DNA of 16,598 bases from Verrucomicrobia bacterium UBA1731 (GTDB taxonomy: Bacteria; Verrucomicrobiota; Kiritimatiellia; RFP12; UBA1067): assembly GCA_002317575.1 (NCBI GenBank), contig DCIH01000050.1, positions 1 through 16,598 on the forward strand, given 5' to 3'. Below, piece after piece: positions 1-7,181 of this stretch. The stretch's first letter is position 1. The number at the start of each line of letters is the position of its first letter. The translations under genes were made by a program, and so were the position numbers. The notes beneath the pieces are model-generated. The model was not told the origin of the DNA. It ran no database searches and saw only the letters and a list, made by a program, of their open reading frames with translations.

Positions 1-38
1 AAATTGTTCCCATCATAATCTACTGATCGGGGCCGGGT

Positions 39-57
39 CGGGCGCGGGACGCGCCCG
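39..57. repeat. GC-rich hairpin, 8-bp stem with 3-base loop
   Basis: CGGGCGCG (39-46) is followed by loop GGA and the exact complement CGCGCCCG (50-57). No T-run follows on either strand, so it is not a standard intrinsic terminator. It may end a message from a gene left of the window, or be a dispersed palindromic repeat like the one at 3759-3779. Confidence 0.5.
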
Positions 58-197
58 CGTACGCATCGCTTCGCACGCATGGCGCATCCCGCTCCAAGCT
101 CTAACCCCTCCCAGTTCGTCAAATAGAAAGTGCACCCTGTGATTGACATCTGCGCAGGGAAAAGGAGGGGCGCGAAATGAACATGCCACTGCGGGAA

Positions 198-209
198 ACG
201 TGGTATACT
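198..209 (+). promoter_or_regulatory. Extended -10 promoter of the amidohydrolase gene
   Basis: ACGTGGTATACT contains TGG directly before the -10 hexamer TATACT (204-209), the arrangement of an extended -10 promoter. No TTGACA-like hexamer lies 16-18 bases upstream. The same 12-mer recurs before four other genes in this window. Transcription would start near 216, giving a leader of about a dozen bases that carries a weak GAAAAGGG ribosome-binding site (214-221), 7 bases before the ATG. Confidence 0.7.
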
Positions 210-228
210 TTCGGAAAAGGGCAAAAGC

Positions 229-1392
229 ATGGACTACGACAAAAACGCTTTTCTGAAGTATGCGGACGAAATCGCGCCGCGGTTGACCGAGATCCGCCGC
301 GACCTGCACCGGCATCCCGAGCTCGGGTTTGAAGAAGTGCGCACCACGGCGCGCATCAAAGAGGAGCTCGCGAAACTGCCCGGCGTCGAAGTTAAGCCCA
401 TCGCCATGAAGACGGGCGTGATGGCCGAGCTGAAGGGCACCAAGCCGGAATCCGGCACGATTGCGCTGCGTTGCGACATCGACGCGCTGCCCATCTGCGA
501 AGACAAGCCCGCAAGCCACACCTACAAATCCGAAGTCCCCGGCAAGATGCACGCCTGCGGACACGACGGGCACGTGGCGACGAACCTCGGCGCGGCGATG
601 ATGCTCTCGAAGTTCCGTCCCGAGAAGAACGTGCGCTTTTTGTTCCAGCCCGCCGAAGAGACGACGCCGGACGGCGCGCCCGAGTTTCTCGCGTGCGGCG
701 TTCTGGACGGCGTGGACGAGGCGTGGGGGTTCCATCTGAACGCCACGAGCGACTTCGGCAACGTGGGCTGGTACGACGGCACGGTGATGGCCGGCGGCAC
801 GCGCTTCGAGATTTTCGTGAAGGGCAAGAGCGTCCACGGCAGCTATCCCGAGGCGGCCGTGAATCCCGCGGTGATCCTCGCGCGCGTGGCGGTGGAGATC
901 GACGGCCTCAAGAGTCTCGTGCGCGCGACGCGACCGTATTCCCTCACGCTCCTCAAACTGCAGGCCGGCACCGAAACGGTGGCGACGCCGCACGAAGGGC
1001 TTCTCGCGGGCCGCATCGGCTACCACGAAAAGGAAGTGGATGTCCTGCTGCGCGAAAAGATCAAGGCCTATGCCGAGGCCACGGCCGAGATCTTCGGCGG
1101 CAAGGCCGAGGTGAAGTTCACCGATCTCCTGCCGCTCACCTACAACGATCCGCGCCTGGGCGACCGCGCCCGCGCGTCCGGCCGCAAGTTTGGCTTCCCG
1201 CTCGAGCAGATTTTCCCGTCCATGGGTTCGGACGACTTCGGGTACTACGGCAAGGACATCCCCACCTACTACCTGACGTTCGGCATCCGCAAGGGCGCGG
1301 ACTTCCCGATCGCGCACACGCCGACCTTTGATTTCGACGAAGCCATTCTGCCGCGTGCGGCGGCGGTCTTCGCGTCCCTGGCCCTGGATTGA
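229..1392 (+). CDS. M20 family metallo-amidohydrolase (hippurate hydrolase/N-acyl-amino-acid deacylase type)
   Basis: A 387-residue cytoplasmic enzyme expected to hydrolyse an N-acyl bond of an amino acid or similar compound with a two-metal centre. The family is clear from the N-terminal RRDLHRHPELGFEE segment, the metal-binding HACGHDGH motif (C110, H112), the glutamate pair in PAEET (E143, E144), H169 in GFHL, and the C-terminal AHTPTF motif (H363, usually HSP or HTP in the family). The central dimerisation domain is present and the length is typical. The ATG follows the promoter at 198-209, and the family's N-terminus begins just after it. The transporter gene starts 9 bases downstream, so the two are probably one transcript. 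Substrate is unknown: hippurate-like, N-acetyl-diaminopimelate and N-acetyl amino acid hydrolases all share this fold. No signal peptide is seen. Confidence 0.92.
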   Translation: MDYDKNAFLKYADEIAPRLTEIRRDLHRHPELGFEEVRTTARIKEELAKLPGVEVKPIAMKTGVMAELKGTKPESGTIALRCDIDALPICEDKPASHTYKSEVPGKMHACGHDGHVATNLGAAMMLSKFRPEKNVRFLFQPAEETTPDGAPEFLACGVLDGVDEAWGFHLNATSDFGNVGWYDGTVMAGGTRFEIFVKGKSVHGSYPEAAVNPAVILARVAVEIDGLKSLVRATRPYSLTLLKLQAGTETVATPHEGLLAGRIGYHEKEVDVLLREKIKAYAEATAEIFGGKAEVKFTDLLPLTYNDPRLGDRARASGRKFGFPLEQIFPSMGSDDFGYYGKDIPTYYLTFGIRKGADFPIAHTPTFDFDEAILPRAAAVFASLALD

Positions 1393-1401
1393 GGTGCTGC
1401 C

Positions 1402-2802
1402 ATGTCCGACACCGCCGCCGGAAAACCGTCTCTCCGCTCTCAGTGGTTCCTCTTGTTCATTTCCGGACTCGCGGGGGTGCTGTACGGCGTCGCGAGCGGC
1501 AATCTGCTGTCGGTGGCGATGCCGTACTTCGAGCGGACGATTTCCTATGACGTCACGCTCTTCGGCGTCGCCTGGGACGCCGCGAAGCTGATGGGGACGC
1601 TCGTCTCCGCCTGTTCCCTGGCCGCGCTCTTTTCGGGCTTCGCCGCGGGGCCGCTCGCGGAGTGGATCGGGCGTCGGGTCATCCTGACGTGGTCCGCGGC
1701 GATCTACATCGCCGCCACGGCCGTGGTGGCGTTCTGCTGCAACAACTACTGGATCCTGTTCGCCGGTCTCTGTCTGCAGGGACTCGCCATGGGCCTCGTG
1801 GGCACGGTCGCGCCGCTCTATCTTGCCGAATCGCTTCCGGCCGAGCACCGCGGCAAAGGCACCGGCCTCTTCCAGCTGTTTCTGATCGGCGGCATCGTCC
1901 TGTCGGGCCTCATCGGACTGCTCGTCACGTATCTCTTTGGCGCAGGCGACGACGAGACCACCACCGTCGCCGCCAAGACGCTCGCCTGCCAGGCCATCTT
2001 CTGGATCGGCGCCATTCCGTGCGTCGTCCTGCTGTTCGGTTCGCTGAAGATTCCCGAGTCGCCCGAATGGCTCAAGATGCGGGGGGCGCGGAAGAAGGAA
2101 GCCGTCGCGCAGACCGCCGCCGCGCCGCTCGAGCCGTTGACGTTCGGCACGCTCATGACGCGGCAGTACGTGTTCCCGTTCGTGGTGGTGTTCCTGATCC
2201 TTTCCTGCAACAAGCTCTGCGGTCTGCCGTGCATTCTCTGCTATTCGGTGAAGCTCTTCAATCTGAGCGGACTCGCGAAGGAATACGCGAACTGGGCGGA
2301 CGTCGCGTTCAAGACGGTGATGTTCGTGATGACGCTCCTCGCCTGCGTGCTGGTGGACGTGAAGGGCCGCAAGTTTCTGCTGAAGCTCGGCACGGGCACG
2401 ATCTTTTTCTCGACCGTGCTGATCAGCGGCGTCTTTTTCGCCATCGAGCGCGGCGTCGTGCCGGCGGGCGGATTGACGGGGCTTCTGGTCGCGATCGGCG
2501 TCGTGGTGTTCATCGCGGGCTATTCGGTGGGGCCGGGCGTGTGCGTGTGGCTCGTGATGACGGAGCTTCTGCCGAATCGCATCCGCGCGGTGGGCATGGG
2601 CGTCGTGCTGTTCGTGAACCATTTCGTGTCGATGGGCATGCAGTGGGCGTTTCTGCCGGCCGGCGAGTCGTTCGGCTACGGCGGCGTCTGGGCATTCTGC
2701 GCCGTTTCGGCCGTTCTCTATTGGGCCGTTTCCGCGTTCGGCATGCCCGAGACGAAGGGCAAGTCGTTCGAGGAGATCGAGGCCTGGTACAAGGGCCGCT
2801 GA
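1402..2802 (+). CDS. MFS transporter, sugar porter family
   Basis: A 466-residue inner-membrane transporter with about 12 hydrophobic segments, likely a sugar:proton symporter. Sugar-porter signatures are visible: AEWIGRR after the second helix, YLAESLPAEHRGKG ending the first half, PESPEWL (218-224) at the start of the central loop, VDVKGRKFLL in the second half (the VDRxGRR equivalent), and PETKGKSFEEIE from residue 449 at the C-terminus. It starts 9 bases after the amidohydrolase stop, with a weak GAGGTG overlapping that stop, which suggests translational coupling. Neighbouring glycosidase genes and rhaA make a monosaccharide such as fucose or rhamnose a plausible cargo, but this is inference. 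The substrate cannot be read from the motifs. Confidence 0.9.
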   Translation: MSDTAAGKPSLRSQWFLLFISGLAGVLYGVASGNLLSVAMPYFERTISYDVTLFGVAWDAAKLMGTLVSACSLAALFSGFAAGPLAEWIGRRVILTWSAAIYIAATAVVAFCCNNYWILFAGLCLQGLAMGLVGTVAPLYLAESLPAEHRGKGTGLFQLFLIGGIVLSGLIGLLVTYLFGAGDDETTTVAAKTLACQAIFWIGAIPCVVLLFGSLKIPESPEWLKMRGARKKEAVAQTAAAPLEPLTFGTLMTRQYVFPFVVVFLILSCNKLCGLPCILCYSVKLFNLSGLAKEYANWADVAFKTVMFVMTLLACVLVDVKGRKFLLKLGTGTIFFSTVLISGVFFAIERGVVPAGGLTGLLVAIGVVVFIAGYSVGPGVCVWLVMTELLPNRIRAVGMGVVLFVNHFVSMGMQWAFLPAGESFGYGGVWAFCAVSAVLYWAVSAFGMPETKGKSFEEIEAWYKGR

Positions 2803-2837
2803 AAGTCGTTTTCAAATTGTCAAGGAGCGTTGCGAAA

Positions 2838-3752
2838 ATGAAGAAAGTCGTATTGGTGACGAGTGGTGAAGAGCGGTTGCCGGCCGGCACGGCCGAAGCG
2901 ATCCGCCAATTCGCGGATTTCCGTGCGGCGCGGTGCGAATCGCCGGACGACCTGCTGGCGAAATTCCCGGACGCGGAGGTGTGTTGGATGTTCGGCCCGA
3001 ACCTGTGCCTCAAGCCCGAAGCGCTCGAGAAGATGCCGAACGTGAAGGCGCTGCTCCGGTCCGGCTCCGGCTTGGATGCGCTTCCGTGCGACTGGGCGAA
3101 AGCGCACGGCATCGGCGTATACAACACGCCCGAGTCGATCGCCGAATGCGTGGCCGAGCACGCGGTGGCGCTGCTCATTTCGTACATTCGCCAGATTCCG
3201 CAATACAACGCGCGGGCGAAGGCGGGTTACGAATGGGGCAAGGTCGAAGGCATGGACTGGCACATTTCCCACCGCACGCTCGGTCTCGTGGGCTACGGCA
3301 ACATCGCCCGACGCGTGGAGAAGATGATGAGCGGGTTCGACATGGAAGTCCTCCACTACGATCCGTTCGTGCCCGGTTCCCTGCCGCTCGAGGAGGTGCT
3401 CAAGCGTTCGGACTACGTGAGCGTCCATTGTCCGCTCACACCCGAGACGACGGGCCTCATCAACAGGGAGCGCCTCGCGCTCATGAAGAAGAACGCGCTC
3501 TTGGTGAACACGTCCCGCGGTCCCGTGGTGGACGAAGAGGCGCTTGCGGACGCGCTCGACGCCGGCACGATCGGCGGCGCCGCGATCGATGTGATGTGCG
3601 CCGAGCCGCCGGACGTGAACAGCAGGTTGCTGCAGCACCCGAAGTGCGTGGTGACGCCGCACGTGGCGGCGTTCTCGTGCGACTTCGAAAAGAACTTCTT
3701 CGCCGCCTCGGTGGCGAAGCTGGAGAAGATCTGCGCCGAACTTGGCGGTTGA
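2838..3752 (+). CDS. D-isomer-specific 2-hydroxyacid dehydrogenase
   Basis: A 304-residue NAD(P)-dependent oxidoreductase that interconverts a D-2-hydroxyacid and a 2-oxoacid in the cytoplasm. The nucleotide-binding loop reads GLVGYGNIA (G152, G154; the third glycine of GxGxxG is alanine). The catalytic triad is in the normal order: R227 in NTSRGPVVDE, E256 in AEPP, and H275 in TPHVA. The C-terminal extension of SerA (ACT domain) is absent, so this is a short phosphoglycerate-dehydrogenase-like or glyoxylate/hydroxypyruvate-reductase-like protein. The ATG at 2838 is chosen because AAGGAG (2822-2827) lies 10 bases upstream and the protein then begins with the usual beta-strand KKVVLVTS. The frame is open far upstream inside the transporter gene, but that part is not protein-like. 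It is probably co-transcribed with the transporter. Confidence 0.9.
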   Translation: MKKVVLVTSGEERLPAGTAEAIRQFADFRAARCESPDDLLAKFPDAEVCWMFGPNLCLKPEALEKMPNVKALLRSGSGLDALPCDWAKAHGIGVYNTPESIAECVAEHAVALLISYIRQIPQYNARAKAGYEWGKVEGMDWHISHRTLGLVGYGNIARRVEKMMSGFDMEVLHYDPFVPGSLPLEEVLKRSDYVSVHCPLTPETTGLINRERLALMKKNALLVNTSRGPVVDEEALADALDAGTIGGAAIDVMCAEPPDVNSRLLQHPKCVVTPHVAAFSCDFEKNFFAASVAKLEKICAELGG

Positions 3753-3758
3753 CGAAGC

Positions 3759-3779
3759 GGCGCGGACGGCGTCCGCGCC
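3759..3779 (+). repeat. Perfect 9-bp hairpin after the dehydrogenase gene
   Basis: GGCGCGGAC (3759-3767), loop GGC, then GTCCGCGCC (3771-3779). It starts 6 bases after the dehydrogenase stop. A stem this GC-rich could stop or stabilise the 3' end of the upstream message, but the bases that follow are CTACCTGATCC rather than a T-run. No extended -10 element is seen between it and the next gene. Confidence 0.55.
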
Positions 3780-3808
3780 CTACCTGATCCCGAACGGAAG
3801 GTGATTCC

Positions 3809-5692
3809 ATGCAGAAGCGCTCGTTCCTGCCGCTGTTCGTGACGAACTTCTTCGGCGTCGTCAACGACAACTACCTTAAGACGCTTGCGAGTTTCTTCGC
3901 CATCGCGATTCTGGCGGACGAAAAACTCGTTTCCGTCTTCATGGGCGCGACGGCCGCGGCGCTGGTGTTGCCGTACATCCTCTGTTCGCCGCTCGCGGAC
4001 CGGCTCACCGTGGCGTTCGAGAAGCGGAAGATCCTGCAGCTCGCGAAGTGGGCGGAGATCCCGATCGTGCTGGTGGCCATCGTCGGATTCCGCCTTCATT
4101 CGATTCCGATCATAGTGGCGGCGATTCTGCTGATGGGTTTGCAGAGCTCGTTGTATTCTCCCGCGAAGTACGCGCTCGTCCGGGACGTGGGCGGCGTCGA
4201 TCGCGTCTCGACGGGCATGGGCGGCATGGAAGGGATCGCCTTCGCGGCCGTGCTCGGGGGGACGGTGCTCGCGTCGTTCCTCGTGGACCGCGTGTGCGAG
4301 GATGTCTGGGAACTGCTGCTGCTCGGCTTTGCGGCGCTGGGGCTCGTGTTCAGTCACACCATCCGCGCGGACGAGGAAAAGAGCCGGCAGGTCCATGCCG
4401 TCAATCCCGTGCGCTACATGGCGCGCGCGTACCGTCTGGCGCGGCGGATGAAGGGCCTCAACGCCGTCATCGTCACGCTGTCCGTGTTCTGGTGGGCGGC
4501 GGCGATGCTGCAGCAGGGTCTGCTCGTCTACGGCACGCAGGTGTTGAAGCTTGATTCGACGCACACGGGCTTTCTCCTGGCGCTCGCGGCGGTGGGCATC
4601 GTGGCCGGACAGGTCATCGCCGGATTCGTGGACAAGCGGCATTTTCTTTTGGGACTCGCGCTCGTCACGGGCTGGATCGCGGCCGCGCTTCTGGGCGTGA
4701 TGTTCTTCGCGCCGCTCGGCCCCGTCGGTTTCGGCGTCGCGCTGACGCTTTTGGCGTTTGACTTCGGATTTTTCAAATTGCCGTTCGACACGGAAATCCA
4801 GCGCGTCGCGAAGGGCGCGAAATTGAACACGATGCTTGCGTATTTCAACCAGGTGTCGTTCCTCTTCATGTTCTTCGCGTCGATCTGCTATGTCGTCGTC
4901 AGCTGGCTTTTCGGTCCGCGCGCGTTCCTGGCGCTGTTGTCGGCGGCGTTCGTCGTGGCGCCCGTTGCGTTCGTCTTGTCCTATCCGCGCGTTTTGATGC
5001 GCACGGGTCGGTGGATTTTCCGTCGGCGCTACGCGATCGCGGTGGAAGGCCTGGACGAAATCCTCGCGCGGCAGTCCAAGGGACTGCTCGTGCTGCCGAA
5101 TCATCCGGCGATGATCGATCCGCTCATTGTCTCGGCGGAATTCCACCGCGCGCCGCTTCGTCCGCTGGTGGACGAACTCTTCTTCCGCGCGGGCCATCTG
5201 GCGCCGCACGTGCTCAAATCGCTCGACGCCGTGGTGGTGCCGGATCTGCGTGCGCACCGGTCCAAAACGGGTGCGACGATGGCGCGGGGTTTGGCGGGCG
5301 TCGTGCTGGACGCGCTCAAGGACGGCGGCAACGTGCTCTTTTATCCCTCGGGCCACATCTACACGGAGAACCGCGAGGACGTGGGGACGCGTCAGCTCGC
5401 GTACAACGTGTGCAAGGAACTGCCCGAGGGCGTGCGCGTGCTGGGCGTGCGCACGACGGGCTTGTGGGGCAGCATCTGGTCCCGCGCGGGTCGTGCGAAA
5501 TCGCCCGCGTTCGTGCCCACGCTCGTGAAGAGCGTCCTGCTGTGGTTCTTCGTCTCCCCGTTCAAGCGCCGCCGCGCCGTGACGATGCACGTGGAGGATC
5601 TCACCGACCGCGTGCGCGCCTGGGCGGCGACGGACACGCGCCTCGCATTCAACGCGAAACTCACGGCGTGGTACAACGCCGATGTGGTATAA
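3809..5692 (+). CDS. LplT-like lysophospholipid transporter fused to PlsC-like acyltransferase
   Basis: A 627-residue inner-membrane fusion. Residues 1 to about 395 form an MFS domain with roughly 12 helices resembling E. coli LplT: NDNYLKTL near the N-terminus, YSPAKYALV, the GMGGMEGIAFAAVLGG helix, and SVFWWAAAM in the second half. Residues from about 410 form an acyltransferase with the catalytic HX4D motif NHPAMID (H432, D437). The phosphate-binding motif reads YPSGHIY (512-518) where FPEGTR is usual, and VRTTGLWGS follows. In the Aas/LplT system, lysophospholipid is flipped inward and re-acylated; this protein lacks the acyl-ACP synthetase domain of Aas, so it would need an existing acyl donor. 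A GGAAGG site (3796-3801) lies 7 bases before the ATG. The gene ends inside the fucosidase promoter and seems unrelated to sugar use. Confidence 0.85.
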   Translation: MQKRSFLPLFVTNFFGVVNDNYLKTLASFFAIAILADEKLVSVFMGATAAALVLPYILCSPLADRLTVAFEKRKILQLAKWAEIPIVLVAIVGFRLHSIPIIVAAILLMGLQSSLYSPAKYALVRDVGGVDRVSTGMGGMEGIAFAAVLGGTVLASFLVDRVCEDVWELLLLGFAALGLVFSHTIRADEEKSRQVHAVNPVRYMARAYRLARRMKGLNAVIVTLSVFWWAAAMLQQGLLVYGTQVLKLDSTHTGFLLALAAVGIVAGQVIAGFVDKRHFLLGLALVTGWIAAALLGVMFFAPLGPVGFGVALTLLAFDFGFFKLPFDTEIQRVAKGAKLNTMLAYFNQVSFLFMFFASICYVVVSWLFGPRAFLALLSAAFVVAPVAFVLSYPRVLMRTGRWIFRRRYAIAVEGLDEILARQSKGLLVLPNHPAMIDPLIVSAEFHRAPLRPLVDELFFRAGHLAPHVLKSLDAVVVPDLRAHRSKTGATMARGLAGVVLDALKDGGNVLFYPSGHIYTENREDVGTRQLAYNVCKELPEGVRVLGVRTTGLWGSIWSRAGRAKSPAFVPTLVKSVLLWFFVSPFKRRRAVTMHVEDLTDRVRAWAATDTRLAFNAKLTAWYNADVV

Positions 5693-5693
5693 T
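5682..5693 (+). promoter_or_regulatory. Extended -10 promoter of the fucosidase gene, overlapping the upstream stop codon
   Basis: ATGTGGTATAAT has a perfect TGnTATAAT core. The TAA of the upstream acyltransferase gene (5690-5692) lies inside the -10 hexamer (5688-5693). Only 6 bases separate the hexamer from the ATG at 5700, so transcription should start at or next to that ATG. No -35 hexamer is recognised. Confidence 0.7.
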
Positions 5694-5699
5694 GGCCGC

Positions 5700-7109
5700 A
5701 TGAAAATAACGTATGCGTTGGCGGCGCTTGGCGCCGTGGGGTTTGGGTGGGTTGCCGAAGCGGCGGACGCTTCGCCGAAAAAAGAGCCGGTGTACGCTTC
5801 GCCGGAACATGACGCGGCCATGGAGCTGTTCCGGGACCGCAAGCTCGGCCTCATGATGCACTTCGGCCTGTACGCCCAAGTCGGCATCATCGAATCGTGG
5901 CCGCTGTCGGACAAGGACGCGCACTGGTCGCGCCGCGAGATGGAACGCGAACTCGCGGGCGATGGCTTCAAGGCCTGGTACTTCGGTTTGAGCCGCAGCT
6001 TCAACCCCGTTCGTTTCAATCCCGACACATGGGCCAAGGCGGCCGTGGACGGCGGTTTCAAGTATGTCGTGTTCACCACCAAGCACCACGACGGGTTCTG
6101 TCTCTACGACACGAAGGAAACGAACTACAAGACGACCGATCCGTCGTGTCCGTTTTCGTCGAACAAGAACGCCGATGTCGTGAAGACGCTCTTCGACGCC
6201 TGCCGCAAGCAGGGGCTGGGCGTCACGGCGTACTTCTCCAAGGCCGACTGGCACCACGACGATTTCTGGGAGAACGCCGGCATCGGCCGCACGACGGACC
6301 GCAATCCGACGTACGACGCCACCAAGAACCCCGAGAAGTGGAACCGTTTCAAGGAATTCAACAAGCGCCAGATGCTGGAGCTCGTGCGCGACTACGGTCC
6401 TTTGGACGCGCTGTGGCTCGACGGCGGCTGGGTGGGCTGGAATCCGTCGCTCGGCATTCCCGAAGCGATCGCCGAAGCGCGCAAGATCAATCCCGCGTTG
6501 ATCGCCATCGACCGCTGCGCCGGCACATGCGAAGACGTTCGCACGCCCGAGCAGACCGTGCCCGAGAAGCCGCTCGACTACCCGTGGGAAAGCTGCATCA
6601 CGATGGCGGACAACTGGGGGTATCACTACGACGACGAATACAAGAGCGCCGACGAAATCATCAAGATGCTCGTCGACATCGTCGCGAAGGGCGGCAATCT
6701 CGCGCTCAACGTCGGCCCCATGCCCGACGGACGCCTGCCGCGCCCCGCGCTCGAGCGCATGGCGGAGCTCGGCCAGTGGCTGCGCCGCCACGGCGAAGCC
6801 ATCTACGCGACGCGCGTCCGCGCGCCGTACAAGCGCGACAAGTGGGCGTTTACGCAGTCCAAGGACGGCAAGCGCACGTTCGCGATCCGTCTGTGGCACC
6901 GCCGCGAAGCGGGCAGTCCCCAGGCGTATTTCCCGGACGACGCCGCCTACGGCAAAGTCGCGCGCGTCGTCCATCTGGCGACGAAGCGCGAGATTCCGTT
7001 CGTGCGCGTCGACAATCCCGCCCTCGACCAGCACGGCGTCGTGCTGCACTTCCCCGCGGATTTCGCGAACGATCCGCACGCCGACGCCTTCGAGTTCTTC
7101 TTCAAGTGA
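5700..7109 (+). CDS. Secreted alpha-L-fucosidase, GH29
   Basis: A 469-residue exported enzyme that releases terminal alpha-L-fucose with retention. The N-terminus is a signal peptide, MKITYALAALGAVGFGWVAEA, probably cut near residue 21. The GH29 barrel is well marked: GLMMHFGLY at its start, KHHDGFCLYDTK, the nucleophile region LWLDGGW (D241), the PWESCITMADNWGY segment, and GGNLALNVGPMPDG near the barrel end, followed by a short beta-sandwich. Length is normal for the family. ATG 5700 is preferred over the in-frame ATG at 5682 because the latter falls in the promoter and would put five extra residues before the signal peptide. There is no Shine-Dalgarno site, in keeping with a leaderless message. 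It heads the glycan gene region. Subfamily and linkage preference cannot be told. Confidence 0.93.
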   Translation: MKITYALAALGAVGFGWVAEAADASPKKEPVYASPEHDAAMELFRDRKLGLMMHFGLYAQVGIIESWPLSDKDAHWSRREMERELAGDGFKAWYFGLSRSFNPVRFNPDTWAKAAVDGGFKYVVFTTKHHDGFCLYDTKETNYKTTDPSCPFSSNKNADVVKTLFDACRKQGLGVTAYFSKADWHHDDFWENAGIGRTTDRNPTYDATKNPEKWNRFKEFNKRQMLELVRDYGPLDALWLDGGWVGWNPSLGIPEAIAEARKINPALIAIDRCAGTCEDVRTPEQTVPEKPLDYPWESCITMADNWGYHYDDEYKSADEIIKMLVDIVAKGGNLALNVGPMPDGRLPRPALERMAELGQWLRRHGEAIYATRVRAPYKRDKWAFTQSKDGKRTFAIRLWHRREAGSPQAYFPDDAAYGKVARVVHLATKREIPFVRVDNPALDQHGVVLHFPADFANDPHADAFEFFFK

Positions 7110-7152
7110 CGTTCCGCCCGCGGTACGGCGCTTTATGCCGACGGCGGAACGT
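7109..7152 (+). repeat. Perfect 10-bp inverted repeat between the fucosidase gene and the next promoter
   Basis: ACGTTCCGCC (7109-7118) and GGCGGAACGT (7143-7152) are exact complements 24 bases apart. The spacer can form a smaller hairpin (CGGC 7126-7129 with GCCG 7137-7140). The left arm starts on the last base of the fucosidase stop, and the right arm runs into the extended -10 element. It could be a 3'-end hairpin of the fucosidase message or an operator covering the promoter. No T-run follows. Confidence 0.6.
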
Positions 7153-7160
7153 GGTATCAT
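7149..7160 (+). promoter_or_regulatory. Extended -10 promoter before the TIM-barrel gene
   Basis: ACGTGGTATCAT matches the window's recurrent element except for C in the hexamer TATCAT (7155-7160). Transcription would begin near 7167, leaving a leader of about 15 bases with AAAGGA (7168-7173) in front of the ATG at 7182. This promoter probably drives the next four genes, which are separated by no more than 35 bases. Confidence 0.65.
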
Positions 7161-7181
7161 TCGCATCAAAGGACAACGAAC

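Larger units (their letters stand above)
1..228. other. Intergenic region upstream of the amidohydrolase gene
   Basis: No convincing gene is seen here. The stretch holds a GC-rich hairpin (39-57), an isolated TTGACA at 143-148, an orphan Shine-Dalgarno-like AAAGGAGG at 161-168 followed by an ATG at 177, and the extended -10 promoter at 198-209. The TTGACA has no -10 element at a normal distance, since the 204-209 hexamer lies 55 bases downstream. The reading frame opened at 177 is only 51 codons long, overlaps the next gene and has no recognisable product. Confidence 0.6.

Noticed and set aside
143..148. TTGACA as a classical -35 box
   Set aside because: No TATAAT-like hexamer lies 16-18 bases downstream; the real -10 candidate is 55 bases away and is of the extended type.
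13..2622. Long minus-strand frame opposite the amidohydrolase and transporter genes
   Set aside because: Low-complexity, Arg/His/Asp/Glu-rich translation with no motif; it mirrors two well-supported plus-strand genes.
5664..5681. 6-bp inverted repeat CGGCGT/ACGCCG just upstream of the fucosidase promoter
   Set aside because: It lies inside the acyltransferase coding sequence and is short enough to be expected by chance in GC-rich DNA.
5682..5699. Fucosidase start at the ATG at 5682
   Set aside because: This ATG lies inside the extended -10 promoter, would add MWYNGR before a good signal peptide, and overlaps the upstream gene's end.
3413..6082. Long minus-strand frame opposite the LplT-acyltransferase fusion
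   Set aside because: Same kind of GC-bias shadow; highly charged repetitive composition and no recognisable fold.
7126..7160. Rho-independent terminator after the fucosidase gene
   Set aside because: Stems exist, but no run of T follows either the inner or the outer hairpin, so I list it only as an inverted repeat.
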